From the NCBI GenBank assembly GCA_002483365.1, contig DLHT01000018.1, positions 447,179-511,178 on the forward strand: a stretch of DNA of 64,000 nucleotides. Direction: 5' to 3'. The position numbers were made by a program, and so were the translations under genes. Below the pieces are notes generated by a model. That model ran no database searches. It was not told where the DNA came from and worked only from the letters and a program-made list of their open reading frames with translations. The stretch is from Cellvibrio sp. UBA7661 (GTDB lineage: Bacteria > Pseudomonadota > Gammaproteobacteria > Pseudomonadales > Cellvibrionaceae). Below are positions 44,784-53,658 of the stretch, piece after piece; position 1 is the first letter of the stretch, and each line of letters opens with the position of its first letter.

Positions 44784-45809
44784 TCAATTACCTCTTAAAT
44801 ATTCAACATCATCCGCCTGTTCACCCACCATCAAACCATGAGCAACCTCAGCAATGGCTTTACCTTCAAATAAAACCGCATGGAGTCCAGACACCAACGG
44901 CATGTACACACCCAACTCATCTGCTTTATGTTTTACCTGATGAAGCGTGTTTACCCCTTCAGCGACTTGCCCTAAGGATGCAACGATCTCATCCAACTGC
45001 TTGCCTTGCCCTAAAGCAAACCCAACACGATAATTGCGACTCAAGTCAGATGTACAAGTCAGAATCAAATCACCCACACCGGCCAATCCTAAAAATGTCA
45101 TAGGATTTGCACCCATTACCTGCGCAAAACGCCCCATTTCTGCAAGACTGCGAGTCAGTAACATTGCTTGTGTGTTATGCCCCGCCCCCAATGCAGCAGC
45201 CATCCCACAGATAATAGCGTAGATATTTTTGAGCGCACCGCCCAACTCAACACCGTAGCGGTCATGGTTGGCGTAGACCCGAAAACTGCGCGACTTCAAG
45301 GTTTGCTGGACACAATCAATCACTGCTTCGCTTTCACTGGCGATCACTGTGCCGGTTTGCTGCTGTTGTACGATTTCTTTAGCGAAGTTAGGCCCACTAA
45401 GCACCCCGATGTCATGACCGGGCAGCTCTTGCTCAAGGATTTGGCTCATCAGGGTAAAACCATGCCCCTCGGGCTCTATACCTTTAGCGGTACTTACCAC
45501 CATAGTATTCGCACCTAACAGCGGCCTTATTTCTCGCACTACAGCGCGAAAGGAGTGACTGGGAATAGAAACAAATACCAGATTTGCGCCTGTAATCGCC
45601 TGCGTCAGATCAGCCGTTATTACCAGTTGTTCATGTAATTGATAACCAGGTAAATAGCGGGCATTTTGACGTTCCGATTGGCACTGCCTGGCCTGTTCCC
45701 CAGAGCGCATCCACAGATAAGTAGGATGATTGTTGCATGCAATAATATTGGCAATTGCCGTACCAAAACTCCCACCGCCCAGTACAGCAACTTTCAATCG
45801 TTCACTCAT
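44784..45809 (-). CDS. gpsA: glycerol-3-phosphate dehydrogenase [NAD(P)+]
   Basis: About 341 residues, with the N-terminal dinucleotide motif VLGGGSFGTA, SGPNFAKEIVQ, the catalytic Lys in GGALKNIYAI and GLAGVGDLILTCTS. It reduces dihydroxyacetone phosphate for phospholipid synthesis. The start at 45809 (MSERLKV) is preferred over 45821. First of the gpsA-DUF4389-sixA-hydrolase-DUF4892 group. Confidence 0.96.
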   Translation of the reverse strand: MSERLKVAVLGGGSFGTAIANIIACNNHPTYLWMRSGEQARQCQSERQNARYLPGYQLHEQLVITADLTQAITGANLVFVSIPSHSFRAVVREIRPLLGANTMVVSTAKGIEPEGHGFTLMSQILEQELPGHDIGVLSGPNFAKEIVQQQQTGTVIASESEAVIDCVQQTLKSRSFRVYANHDRYGVELGGALKNIYAIICGMAAALGAGHNTQAMLLTRSLAEMGRFAQVMGANPMTFLGLAGVGDLILTCTSDLSRNYRVGFALGQGKQLDEIVASLGQVAEGVNTLHQVKHKADELGVYMPLVSGLHAVLFEGKAIAEVAHGLMVGEQADDVEYLRGN

Positions 45810-46312
45810 AGATAAACCCAATCATTCAATCAGAGAAAATTCACACACGCTTGTGTCACCTGTTACGAAATAAGATATATGACACACAAACTGTAACTTT
45901 TTTGCACAAAAACTTTCATCAAAAATTTGTCCACATTTTCTGTGGATAACTTAGTGGATAGTTTTTGGGAAACCACCCAAGAGGCCTATAAAATCTGAAC
46001 CAGATACAAATTGACTATATTTTAACCTATTAAAAAATTTACTTATTTTTCAAAAGGTTACAAAAAAAAACAAGCAAAAAAGACCTTTTTTTCCAATTTT
46101 GCTCGTATCCTGAACGAGTTGTCTATTTAAGAGCATCAGGTGTGCATAAAGAGTTAGTGACCGTTAACCTTAAACCCTCGATAGACACGAAACATTCATA
46201 TTGCAAGCTGATTTTTGATGAAAAGTTTGCCTCATTTTGAGCTCTAAGCGGTCACTCAGGGAATATTGTCACAACGACTTAATCAAGGTACAACCGTATA
46301 AGCTTATGCGGA
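45810..46312. other. AT-rich intergenic region with DnaA-box cluster
   Basis: About 500 bp between the flavin reductase stop and gpsA, with no ORF of note. It holds a perfect DnaA box, TGTGGATAA (45941-45949), with TTGTCCACA (45927-45935, one mismatch) and AGTGGATAG (45953-45961, two mismatches) close by. A strongly AT-rich stretch follows from about 46010 to 46120. A near-perfect 18-bp palindrome, CCGTATAAGCTTATGCGG, is at 46294-46311, just beyond the flavin reductase stop. Confidence 0.5.
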
Positions 46313-46813
46313 CTATTGGCGCCCAAACACACCGTAGCTGCCATCCGCATACAGTAACGGATTCACATCTACCTCATTTAAAATTACCTTGTGGATTGCC
46401 CCAATAATGATTTTATGGGTGCCATACGTTGTAACCTGGTCTGTCTGACAAATAAATACCGCCTGAGCATCCGACAACACTGGAAGTCCCGTATCGTCAT
46501 TTTCCCAATTCCCTACCCCAAAACGATCCTGAGTTGGCGCACGGCCTGCACAGATATTGGAAACATCCTGATGCTCAGCGGACAGAACATTCACAGCGAA
46601 TTGGCTCCCCAATGTAGCCAGATGCCCCTGCTGTGAGACAAGCTGATTGATACACACCAATAAAGAGGGGGGAGAATCAGAAACAGACGTCACGGATGAA
46701 ACCGTCATTGCAAACCGTTGTTGATCAGCAAGAGTAGTAGATAGAACACACACACCTGACGCCAACCGACGCATCCCAAGTTTCATCGCAACAGCTAAAT
46801 CATTGTTTTGCAT
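46313..46813 (-). CDS. flavin reductase-family protein
   Basis: About 166 residues of the flavin reductase (DIM6/NtaB/HpaC) type: LGMRRLASGVCVLST, TVSSVTSVSDSPPSLLVCIN, FAVNVLSAEHQDVS, RFGVGNWE. It binds FMN or FAD and supplies reduced flavin to a partner oxygenase, none of which is in the window. The start at 46813 has GGGAG 5 nt upstream. Confidence 0.88.
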   Translation of the reverse strand: MQNNDLAVAMKLGMRRLASGVCVLSTTLADQQRFAMTVSSVTSVSDSPPSLLVCINQLVSQQGHLATLGSQFAVNVLSAEHQDVSNICAGRAPTQDRFGVGNWENDDTGLPVLSDAQAVFICQTDQVTTYGTHKIIIGAIHKVILNEVDVNPLLYADGSYGVFGRQ

Positions 46814-47146
46814 AAAGTCTCCCAAACAGGTAATCGCGTATTCTGACGAGCCGATGCTACACACACAAGCCCGATGACCAGAGTGACACAAAGATGGATA
46901 TTGAGGGCAATAGGCAAAACACAATCAGCGACAAGATTAAAAGCTATAAGCAAAACCCCGTATCTCTGTCGTGAACAAGATGCAAGAGAACAATTAATCC
47001 GCAAGCATTGAATAGTAGCTGTACAAGCTGGCTAGATTTTAACTGACAGAGCTAAATATTTTATTTTGTTGTGTTTTTTCCGTTGACGAGTCTAAGTCTC
47101 ATCGCTAATATGCGCACCACTCGAAACGCAGTCTGTTTTGAGTCGT
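46814..47146. other. intergenic region upstream of the Pro-Arg-His tRNA cluster
   Basis: A 333-bp region containing the flavin reductase promoter (minus strand, not identified) and the tRNA promoter at 47083-47111. No gene is supported; open frames here are not convincing. Confidence 0.4.
47083..47111 (+). promoter_or_regulatory. sigma70 promoter of tRNA-Pro-Arg-His
   Basis: TTGACG (47083-47088), 17 nt, TAATAT (47106-47111), followed by GC-rich GCGC. About 36 nt before tRNA-Pro. Confidence 0.8.
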
Positions 47147-47223
47147 CGGAGTGTAGCGCAGCCCGGTAGCGCGTCTGTTTTGGGAGCAGAATGTCGGGGG
47201 TTCGAATCCCTCCACTCCGACCA
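47147..47223 (+). tRNA. tRNA-Pro (UGG)
   Basis: Acceptor CGGAGTG pairs with CACTCCG. The anticodon loop contains TGG, the T loop is TTCGAAT, the discriminator is A, and CCA is encoded. Confidence 0.97.
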
Positions 47224-47258
47224 TTTTTAACCTGACCTGCGAAGGTTTTTTCCAGCAT

Positions 47259-47335
47259 GCGCCCGTAGCTCAGCTGGATAGAGCACCCGCCTTCTAAGCG
47301 GGTGGTCGCAGGTTCGAATCCTGCCGGGCGCGCCA
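47259..47335 (+). tRNA. tRNA-Arg (UCU)
   Basis: Acceptor GCGCCCG pairs with CGGGCGC. Anticodon loop CTTCTAA carries TCT, with CCCGC/GCGGG anticodon stem, T loop TTCGAAT and encoded CCA. Confidence 0.97.
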
Positions 47336-47419
47336 TTTGGGTATAGCTTCATTCGCCCAGCATCCTCTCAGTAAATTGACGTTTTGAGAAAAATCTCATT
47401 ACCGATACTTTTTTGCTAC

Positions 47420-47496
47420 GGTGGCTGTAGCTCAGTTGGTAGAGCCCTGGATTGTGATTCCAGTGGTCGTGGGTTCGAACCCCATCAGCCACCCCA
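47420..47496 (+). tRNA. tRNA-His (GUG)
   Basis: Acceptor GTGGCTG pairs with CAGCCAC, with the extra 5' G (47420) facing the discriminator C, as expected for tRNA-His. The anticodon loop TTGTGAT carries GTG. CCA is encoded. Confidence 0.96.
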
Positions 47497-47686
47497 ATCC
47501 TCAAATAGAGCATTTCAATAGAACAATTCACTTGTCAAACTCTAATAGCTATTAGCGCCACCCATCTTCTTTCATTCTAAACACACCGATTCAGAATCAA
47601 TAAACTTGGCGATACCCTCTCACTGTGGGAAAATGCGCGACCTCAAAATTTACCCTCTTCATTTATCACACAGGTAATTAGCGCCC

Positions 47687-48532
47687 ATGTCCGCACTTGT
47701 ATTGGATGGCAAAGCCCTTGCCGAAAAAACTGAACAGGAACTCTCTGCTCGCGTTGCTGCACTAAAAACGCGCAGTAATGGTCAAACTCCCATTTTGGCA
47801 ACTATTTTAGTTGGCGATGATCCAGCTTCAGCAACTTACGTGAAAATGAAGGGTAATGCCTGTACCCGTGTTGGCATGGAATCGCTGAAGGTGGAAATGC
47901 CTTCATCTACTACCACCGAACAGTTGCTTGCCAAAATCCAGGAGTTGAATAGCAACCCAAATGTGCACGGCATTCTGCTGCAACATCCCGTACCACATCA
48001 AATTGATGAGCGCTTGTGTTTTGATGCAATCAGCGCAGAAAAAGATGTGGATGGCGTAACCTGCCTTGGCTTTGGTCGCATGAGCATGGGCGAAGAAGCT
48101 TACGGCTGCGCGACACCAAAGGGCATTATGCGCCTGCTAGAAGCTTACGGAATTGAACTCTCAGGCAAACATGCCGTCGTGGTAGGCCGGAGCCCTATCC
48201 TGGGTAAACCTATGGCATTGATGCTACTGAATGCCAACGCCACTGTTACCATCTGCCATTCACGCACACAAAACTTACCTGCGTTAATCAAACAAGCCGA
48301 TATTCTGGTAGGTGCTGTTGGCAAACCAGAATTTATTAAAGCTGAATGGATTAAAGACGGCGCTGTTGTAGTGGATGCAGGCTATCACCCCGGTGGTGTG
48401 GGTGATATCGAATTGAAGCCGTTGGTTGATCGTGTTGCTGCTTACACACCTGTTCCTGGTGGCGTTGGTCCAATGACAATCAACACCCTGATTTACCAAA
48501 CCGTAGACTCAGGTGAAAAGAAAATAGGTTAA
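47687..48532 (+). CDS. folD: methylenetetrahydrofolate dehydrogenase/cyclohydrolase
   Basis: A 281-residue bifunctional enzyme that interconverts 5,10-methylene- and 10-formyl-tetrahydrofolate. Signatures are KGNACTRVGMES with Lys, ILLQHPVPHQIDERLC, DVDGVTCLGFG and VVVGRSPILGKPMALML, then PVPGGVGPMTI near the C terminus. It follows the tRNA cluster, as in pseudomonads. Confidence 0.97.
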   Translation: MSALVLDGKALAEKTEQELSARVAALKTRSNGQTPILATILVGDDPASATYVKMKGNACTRVGMESLKVEMPSSTTTEQLLAKIQELNSNPNVHGILLQHPVPHQIDERLCFDAISAEKDVDGVTCLGFGRMSMGEEAYGCATPKGIMRLLEAYGIELSGKHAVVVGRSPILGKPMALMLLNANATVTICHSRTQNLPALIKQADILVGAVGKPEFIKAEWIKDGAVVVDAGYHPGGVGDIELKPLVDRVAAYTPVPGGVGPMTINTLIYQTVDSGEKKIG

Positions 48533-48551
48533 CTATTCTTTAACAAAATAC

Positions 48552-48578
48552 AAAAAGCAGGCATATGCCTGCTTTTTT
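48552..48578 (+). terminator. rho-independent terminator of folD
   Basis: AAAAAGCAGGCA-TA-TGCCTGCTTTTTT, starting 19 bp after the folD stop and before truC. Confidence 0.93.
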
Positions 48579-48597
48579 ATTTGTAGCTCATAACAAT

Positions 48598-49353
48598 ATG
48601 AACAACACACTACCGATCATTTACCGCGATGACCATCTGGTTGCCATCAATAAACCAAGTGGTTTATTGGTTCATCGCAGCGAAATTGATCGCCACGAAA
48701 CACGTTTTGCCGTGCAATTATTGCGCGATCAAATTGGGCAAATGGTTTATCCCATTCATCGCTTGGATAAACCCACATCCGGTGTACTGGTATTTGCGCT
48801 CTCATCAGATATTGCACGGCAATTGGGGGATATTTTTACTCGCCACGCCTTGACCAAAACTTACGTAGCACTAGTGCGCGGCTTCGCTCCCGAGCAAGGA
48901 ATTATTAACCATCCGCTAACTGAAGAGCTGGATAAATATACGGATAAAAAAGCGCGCACTGACAAGCCGGCTCAAGCCGCGCTTACGGAATTTAAAACAC
49001 TGGCGCACATCGAATTTCCGTTTAGTATCGATAAGTATCCTTGCACCCGCTATTCACTGGTTGAATGCACCCCAAAGACCGGGCGCAAGCATCAAATCCG
49101 CCGCCACATGAAACATATCAGTCACCCCATTATTGGCGATGCAAAACACGGCAAGGGAATACACAATCGGTTTTTCAGTGAAAAATTCAATTGCACCGGA
49201 CTCATGCTAGCCGCAACCGGATTGCAATTCACCCACCCTGTAACAGCAGAGGCGATTAGCCTTGTAGCGCCGCTAGAGGAAAAATTTTCCCGGATATTGC
49301 GCGAATTTAACTGGGATCAAACTGTACCCTCATCTTGGCTGGAACCACTTTAA
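48598..49353 (+). CDS. truC: tRNA pseudouridine(65) synthase TruC
   Basis: About 251 residues of the RluA-type pseudouridine synthases, modifying U65 of tRNA. The catalytic Asp is in IHRLDKPTSGVLVF and the TruC-specific KARTDKPAQAALTEFK-like stretch follows. The start at 48598 (MNNTLPII) avoids the upstream terminator, which covers an in-frame start at 48565. Its stop overlaps rsuA (TAATG). Confidence 0.92.
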   Translation: MNNTLPIIYRDDHLVAINKPSGLLVHRSEIDRHETRFAVQLLRDQIGQMVYPIHRLDKPTSGVLVFALSSDIARQLGDIFTRHALTKTYVALVRGFAPEQGIINHPLTEELDKYTDKKARTDKPAQAALTEFKTLAHIEFPFSIDKYPCTRYSLVECTPKTGRKHQIRRHMKHISHPIIGDAKHGKGIHNRFFSEKFNCTGLMLAATGLQFTHPVTAEAISLVAPLEEKFSRILREFNWDQTVPSSWLEPL

Positions 49354-50051
49354 TGATGCGACTCGATAAATTTCTCAGTCAATACACGGACTATTCTCGC
49401 TCACAAATACAACAGCTGATCAAAGCAGCGCGGGTGACGGTGAATGGCGAGATCATTCGCAAGTCCGACAGCAAGCTGAGTGGTAATGAACAAGTAATGT
49501 TGGATGACCAGCACATCCAGGCATTTATTCAGCGATATTTTATGCTGCATAAACCATCAGGCTATGTGTGCGCTAATAGCGATAGCGATCATCCTGTTGT
49601 AATTGATTTGCTCGATGTGCCACGTAAAAACGATCTACAAATTGCAGGCCGTTTGGATATCGATACGACAGGCCTGGTGTTGATTACCGATGATGGTCAG
49701 TGGAACCACCGTATTACCGCTCCCAGGCAGGAATGCGCAAAAGTTTACCTCGTTACTACCGCCGACCCGATATCCAATGATGCCATTCAACGTTTTGCTG
49801 AAGGTGTTCAATTGCATGGTGAAAAAAACCTGACCCGCCCGGCTCATATAGAATTGATAGGCTCGCACTCAGCCCGCTTACGTATTCATGAAGGGAAATA
49901 TCATCAAGTTAAAAGAATGTTTGCTGCACTAGGTAATCGCGTAGTGAAGTTACATAGGGAAAGTATTGGTGGCATATTACTGGACCCACAACTTGCACCA
50001 AGTGAATATCGCCCACTCGCCACGCACGAAATCAACGAGGCACAGCAATGA
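49353..50051 (+). CDS. rsuA: 16S rRNA pseudouridine(516) synthase RsuA
   Basis: About 232 residues: an N-terminal S4-like RNA-binding domain (MRLDKFLSQYTDYSRSQIQQL outline) and a RsuA catalytic domain with Asp in GRLDIDTTGLVLITDDG, YHQVKRMFAALGN and KLHRESIGG. It makes pseudouridine 516 in 16S rRNA. The start overlaps the truC stop; ATG 49356 is equally possible. Confidence 0.93.
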   Translation: MMRLDKFLSQYTDYSRSQIQQLIKAARVTVNGEIIRKSDSKLSGNEQVMLDDQHIQAFIQRYFMLHKPSGYVCANSDSDHPVVIDLLDVPRKNDLQIAGRLDIDTTGLVLITDDGQWNHRITAPRQECAKVYLVTTADPISNDAIQRFAEGVQLHGEKNLTRPAHIELIGSHSARLRIHEGKYHQVKRMFAALGNRVVKLHRESIGGILLDPQLAPSEYRPLATHEINEAQQ

Positions 50052-51103
50052 GCGACCAAGCATTAGACTGGATGGTCAACACCCTGCACGCACTACCAAC
50101 GTCACCAGAACAACAGCTTGTCTGGTGCATTGACGAAAACGCATTACATGGCATCCCCGATTTACCGCACAAACACCTACAGCTGATCACCAATCGCTGG
50201 GATATTGCAGAGCAAGCCAACGCAAATTCCCTGCAAGTGCAATTTAATGATTTCGATTTTAGTGGGCATGAAGATAACTCCGTTGACGTTTTTTTTTATC
50301 GTGTCTCAAAAGAAAAGCCACTGGTCCATCACCTACTCAATCAAGCATGGCGCTGCCTAAAGCCTGGTGGGCAGCTTTATGTGTCAGGTTTCAAAAACGA
50401 TGGAACCAAGACTTATATAGAAAAAATTGCCAAACTCATGCAGTGCGATAAAAACACAAAAAAAAATGGCCAAATCTATAGCGCACGCCTGATTAAAAAT
50501 GCCGGATTCGATCCACAGATTCAGCTGGATAACAGCGATTATAGAAACCTGCGCCCTATTGCAACGGATTCGGGCTTGGCACTGCTCAGCAAGCCGGGGC
50601 TGTTTGGCTGGAATAAAATTGATGCTGGTAGTGCCCTGCTGATTGAATACCTGCCACAAGCCCTTAATAACCGCCCTACTCCTGAATCTTGCCTTGATTT
50701 GGGATGCGGGTATGGCTATTTGACTATCGCGGCCTCCAAAATCCTGGACATCAACGCATGGTTAATGACAGATAACAACAGCGCAGCACTTGCTGCTGCC
50801 GCGGAAAACCTCAAGATCAACAATCTCACCGGCAGGGTCATTGCAGCGGACGCGGGTCAGGGCATTCAAGAAAAGGTGGATTTATTACTCTGTAACCCTC
50901 CTTTTCATCAGGGGTTTAACATTGATGGAGACCTTACTGACAAATTCCTCCACAACGCCCAGCGGCTACTGGCCCCAAGAGGAATTGCACTTTTTGTGGT
51001 CAATCAGTTTATCCCCCTGGAACGAAAAGCTACCTCGCTCTTCAATGAGATAAAAACACTGGCCGATAACGGTAGTTTTAAGGTCATTAGTTTGGCCAAT
51101 TAA
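50048..51103 (+). CDS. rsmC: 16S rRNA guanine(1207)-N2-methyltransferase RsmC
   Basis: The 351-residue protein has the RsmC two-domain form: an N-terminal degenerate methyltransferase-like domain and a C-terminal catalytic domain with CLDLGCGYGYLTIAA and the motif LLCNPPFHQG. It methylates G1207 of 16S rRNA. It overlaps rsuA by 4 nt, forming a run of three RNA-modification genes. Confidence 0.94.
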   Translation: MSDQALDWMVNTLHALPTSPEQQLVWCIDENALHGIPDLPHKHLQLITNRWDIAEQANANSLQVQFNDFDFSGHEDNSVDVFFYRVSKEKPLVHHLLNQAWRCLKPGGQLYVSGFKNDGTKTYIEKIAKLMQCDKNTKKNGQIYSARLIKNAGFDPQIQLDNSDYRNLRPIATDSGLALLSKPGLFGWNKIDAGSALLIEYLPQALNNRPTPESCLDLGCGYGYLTIAASKILDINAWLMTDNNSAALAAAAENLKINNLTGRVIAADAGQGIQEKVDLLLCNPPFHQGFNIDGDLTDKFLHNAQRLLAPRGIALFVVNQFIPLERKATSLFNEIKTLADNGSFKVISLAN

Positions 51104-51218
51104 TACGCCATCCAAAACACCATCGAACAGCAGTGACTAGCAAAAACACAAGCTGGGGAATTAATAGACAGCTTTGAATTTATTGGTATTTTTTCAGGTC
51201 ATAGGCACTAAAAAAGGG

Positions 51219-51247
51219 TTGACCAACGAAAGTCGCCTCTATATGAT
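51219..51247 (+). promoter_or_regulatory. sigma70 promoter of first tRNA-Asn
   Basis: TTGACC (51219-51224), 17 nt, TATGAT (51242-51247), followed by a GC discriminator (GCGC). Confidence 0.8.
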
Positions 51248-51277
51248 GCGCTCCACTTCCAAGCAGGAAGTCACCGA

Positions 51278-51353
51278 TCCGCCTTAGCTCAGTCGGTAGA
51301 GCAAATGACTGTTAATCATTGGGTCGCTGGTTCGAGTCCAGCAGGCGGAGCCA
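51278..51353 (+). tRNA. tRNA-Asn (GUU), first copy
   Basis: Acceptor TCCGCCT pairs with AGGCGGA. The anticodon loop CTGTTAA carries GTT, the T loop is TTCGAGT, and CCA is encoded. Identical to the copy at 51951. Confidence 0.97.
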
Positions 51354-51363
51354 GAATTAAACG

Positions 51364-51394
51364 AAAAAGGCTGCATGAATATGCGGCCTTTTTT
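51364..51394 (+). terminator. terminator of first tRNA-Asn
   Basis: AAAAAGGCTGCAT-GAAT-ATGCGGCCTTTTTT, with one G-T pair in the stem. Confidence 0.9.
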
Positions 51395-51491
51395 GTGCGC
51401 GAGAGTTTTATCATCGCAACTAACCTTCGACAATTGCAGCACCGTTGTTAGGTTCCGATAATCATTCCCCCCACCCTCAATGGAGCATCTT

Positions 51492-51773
51492 ATGTTTAAA
51501 GTGAACGAATACTTTGGTGGCGCAGTTAAATCTATCGCTTTCCAAACCGAAACCCTGCCTGCCACTATTGGTGTGATGGCAAAAGGTGATTATGAGTTTG
51601 GCACTAGCCAAAAAGAATACATGACTGTTGTAAGTGGTAGCTTGACCGTTGTGTTACCGGGTAGCGACAAGGCAGAAACATTCTCGGCCGGCCAGACATT
51701 TATTGTTGAAGCAAACCAACGCTTCAAAGTGTCTGCAGATGTAGAAACATCTTATCTCTGTAAATACGAATAA
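51492..51773 (+). CDS. ppnP: pyrimidine/purine nucleoside phosphorylase PpnP
   Basis: A 93-residue single cupin (YaiE, former DUF1255): FKVNEYFGGAVKSIAF start, GVMAKGDYEFGTSQKEYMTVVSGSL with the metal-binding cupin pattern and a VETSYLCKYE end. It phosphorolyses several nucleosides. The start at 51492 has GGAG 6 nt upstream; the ORF opens at 51480. It is flanked by two identical tRNA-Asn units. Confidence 0.92.
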   Translation: MFKVNEYFGGAVKSIAFQTETLPATIGVMAKGDYEFGTSQKEYMTVVSGSLTVVLPGSDKAETFSAGQTFIVEANQRFKVSADVETSYLCKYE

Positions 51774-51798
51774 TAATATCTGCGATAAACGACTAAAC

Positions 51799-51824
51799 AA
51801 AAAGGACGCAAATGCGTCCTTTTT
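51799..51824 (+). terminator. terminator of ppnP
   Basis: AAAAAGGACGCA-AA-TGCGTCCTTTTT, 26 bp after the stop codon. Confidence 0.9.
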
Positions 51825-51892
51825 GCATTTTATCGTATCGCTTTTTCGCGACAAATCGTTCAAAAAGTCCCTTTAAAATATCGCACAACCGA

Positions 51893-51921
51893 TTGACCAA
51901 TAGCTAGTGCATCGCTATCAT
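51893..51921 (+). promoter_or_regulatory. sigma70 promoter of second tRNA-Asn
   Basis: TTGACC (51893-51898), 17 nt, TATCAT (51916-51921), followed by GCGCGCC. Confidence 0.8.
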
Positions 51922-51950
51922 GCGCGCCTCTTCAGAATGAAGGGAATAAT

Positions 51951-52026
51951 TCCGCCTTAGCTCAGTCGGTAGAGCAAATGACTGTTAATCATTGGGTCGC
52001 TGGTTCGAGTCCAGCAGGCGGAGCCA
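51951..52026 (+). tRNA. tRNA-Asn (GUU), second copy
   Basis: Identical in sequence to 51278-51353, with its own promoter and terminator. Confidence 0.97.
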
Positions 52027-52035
52027 GAGTTCAAT

Positions 52036-52066
52036 AAAAAAGGCTGCATAAATTGCAGCCTTTTTT
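52036..52066 (+). terminator. terminator of second tRNA-Asn
   Basis: AAAAAAGGCTGCA-TAAAT-TGCAGCCTTTTTT, almost the same stem as the first tRNA-Asn terminator. It may also serve the minus-strand hydrolase end. Confidence 0.92.
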
Positions 52067-52089
52067 ATTTGCCATCATTGTTTATTTTA

Positions 52090-53658
52090 TCACTGCTCAA
52101 TTGTTGTGACTTTTTGTTGTGGCTTTACGTCACCTGACAATTCATCCCCTTCCGGGCATGCGGTAAATTTTTCTTGTGGTTGATCAAAAAACCTATCCAA
52201 ATTTTCCAATAAACACACATCGCTTGCCAACACAGCATGTGCCACTTGTTGGCGAACTCGCAATTGGGTTTGTGGCCATTGTTGCTGAACAGCTTGCGCC
52301 CAGCCGACAGGCGTGACGGGGTCCAAAGCTCCTGCCAACATGAGAGTAGGCACCTTGGGTTCCACTGCACGCAGGGACGATTCACTTTGCAGCTTATGAC
52401 AAAGCTGGTAGCGCCATTGATCACGCGTGTAATTCTGTAAGAGTGGATAGCGCGTGAGCTCAGCAATAAAATTTGCTTCAGCTTGCACAGGATTATCAGC
52501 GCAATCTACTGCTGTAAAAGTCAGGCTATTAAAGTCACTGCTCATACTTTGATTTACGTAAGGCTCTATCAATGGCTTTAATAGTGACGTTCGGCGCTCA
52601 CGAACAGCATGTATTGCATCAATTATTTTTTGCCAATCGGCTGGATTGTAAACAGCAGCAAATGTTGCCGATACAAACCGATGGTCATTGACTACAAACG
52701 TCACTGGAGCTTCGCCATCCCATCGGGGCACAGTCAACGTAAGTGGTTCAATTTGCAATTGTGAAAGCACACTTAAAAATTGCTGTTCAATAGGCTCATG
52801 ACTTCCCAATTGCTCGACGCAGTTTTGTTGCATTGAACAGCCGTTAAAAAAATGCTTAAGGCCATCATCTAACATTTGAGGCCAAGTTTGCACACCGCCA
52901 AACCCTGCAGGATAAACTGAGTCCAACACCATCGACTTTAGTTTTACTGAATGATGGTATTGCTGTTCCTGATGTGCGACCTCAAGCGCAAGGCGAGTAC
53001 CGTAAGAAACGCCAAGAATATTCCACTCGGGATAACCCAATTCCACCATCAACGCACGCACATCTTGCGCGGACTTTTGTGTGCTGAAATTACGATGATC
53101 CAATGCCGGGTCAATATTCACTGCTTTCGCAAAACATGTAGACGCAACATCAAAACCCTGCGACAACTCATCACGCAGGGAGGTATTTTTTTTCAATAAC
53201 TGTTGATTAAATTGATTGTATTCACTGCAAACCAATGCTGGTTTGCTGCGCCCGGTACCACGAGTATCCAGCAAAATCAGATCGCGTTGCAATTGGGCAA
53301 AACGCATCCAACTTAGCCATTGCTTGATGCCGTCGTTGTGCAAACGCGCACCAGCACCAGGGCCACCCTGTAAATACACTACAGGATCAGCGCGAACTTG
53401 CTCTGCATCACTATGCAAAATTACGACAGGCAAAATAAATCGACCATCATTATGAGGTGTATGCAGTTCACCACAGGTGATGGTCGCAGTCCAATCAGCG
53501 TCAAACCAACAGGCTGTTTTAAAAAAACGATACTTATTTTCTTCAACAGTCGCGGTCGAGCGATCCGCAGTTGCGGATTGGAAATAAAAAATATATCCAG
53601 CTATTACGGCAACCAATAGAGCGAGCAAGAATGCAAACCAGTTCTTCACCTGTAACAT
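52090..53658 (-). CDS. alpha/beta hydrolase, tripeptidyl aminopeptidase-like (S33 family)
   Basis: About 522 residues with an N-terminal anchor or signal (WFAFLLALLVAVIAGYIFYF). The hydrolase fold has VVYLQGGPGAGA, LLDTRGTGRSKP and nucleophile LGVSYGTRLAL. A TAP-like C-terminal part has the Asp in LAGALDPVTPVGWA and His in VAHAVLASD. This resembles secreted tripeptidyl or prolyl aminopeptidases. The start at 53658 (MLQVKNW) is chosen because the TGATG overlaps the pseudouridine synthase stop; 53709 would be longer. Confidence 0.87.
   Translation of the reverse strand: MLQVKNWFAFLLALLVAVIAGYIFYFQSATADRSTATVEENKYRFFKTACWFDADWTATITCGELHTPHNDGRFILPVVILHSDAEQVRADPVVYLQGGPGAGARLHNDGIKQWLSWMRFAQLQRDLILLDTRGTGRSKPALVCSEYNQFNQQLLKKNTSLRDELSQGFDVASTCFAKAVNIDPALDHRNFSTQKSAQDVRALMVELGYPEWNILGVSYGTRLALEVAHQEQQYHHSVKLKSMVLDSVYPAGFGGVQTWPQMLDDGLKHFFNGCSMQQNCVEQLGSHEPIEQQFLSVLSQLQIEPLTLTVPRWDGEAPVTFVVNDHRFVSATFAAVYNPADWQKIIDAIHAVRERRTSLLKPLIEPYVNQSMSSDFNSLTFTAVDCADNPVQAEANFIAELTRYPLLQNYTRDQWRYQLCHKLQSESSLRAVEPKVPTLMLAGALDPVTPVGWAQAVQQQWPQTQLRVRQQVAHAVLASDVCLLENLDRFFDQPQEKFTACPEGDELSGDVKPQQKVTTIEQ

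Noticed and set aside
45810..46312. A chromosomal origin of replication.
   Set aside because: DnaA boxes are few and there is no dnaA, dnaN or rpmH; only a possible DnaA-binding site is claimed.
47061..47531. Minus-strand ORFs with GFEPATTRLEGG and DGVRTHDHWNHN phrases.
   Set aside because: Antisense of tRNA-Pro, tRNA-Arg and tRNA-His.
51284..51565. Minus-strand 93-codon ORF.
   Set aside because: Antisense of tRNA-Asn and overlapping ppnP; no ribosome binding site.
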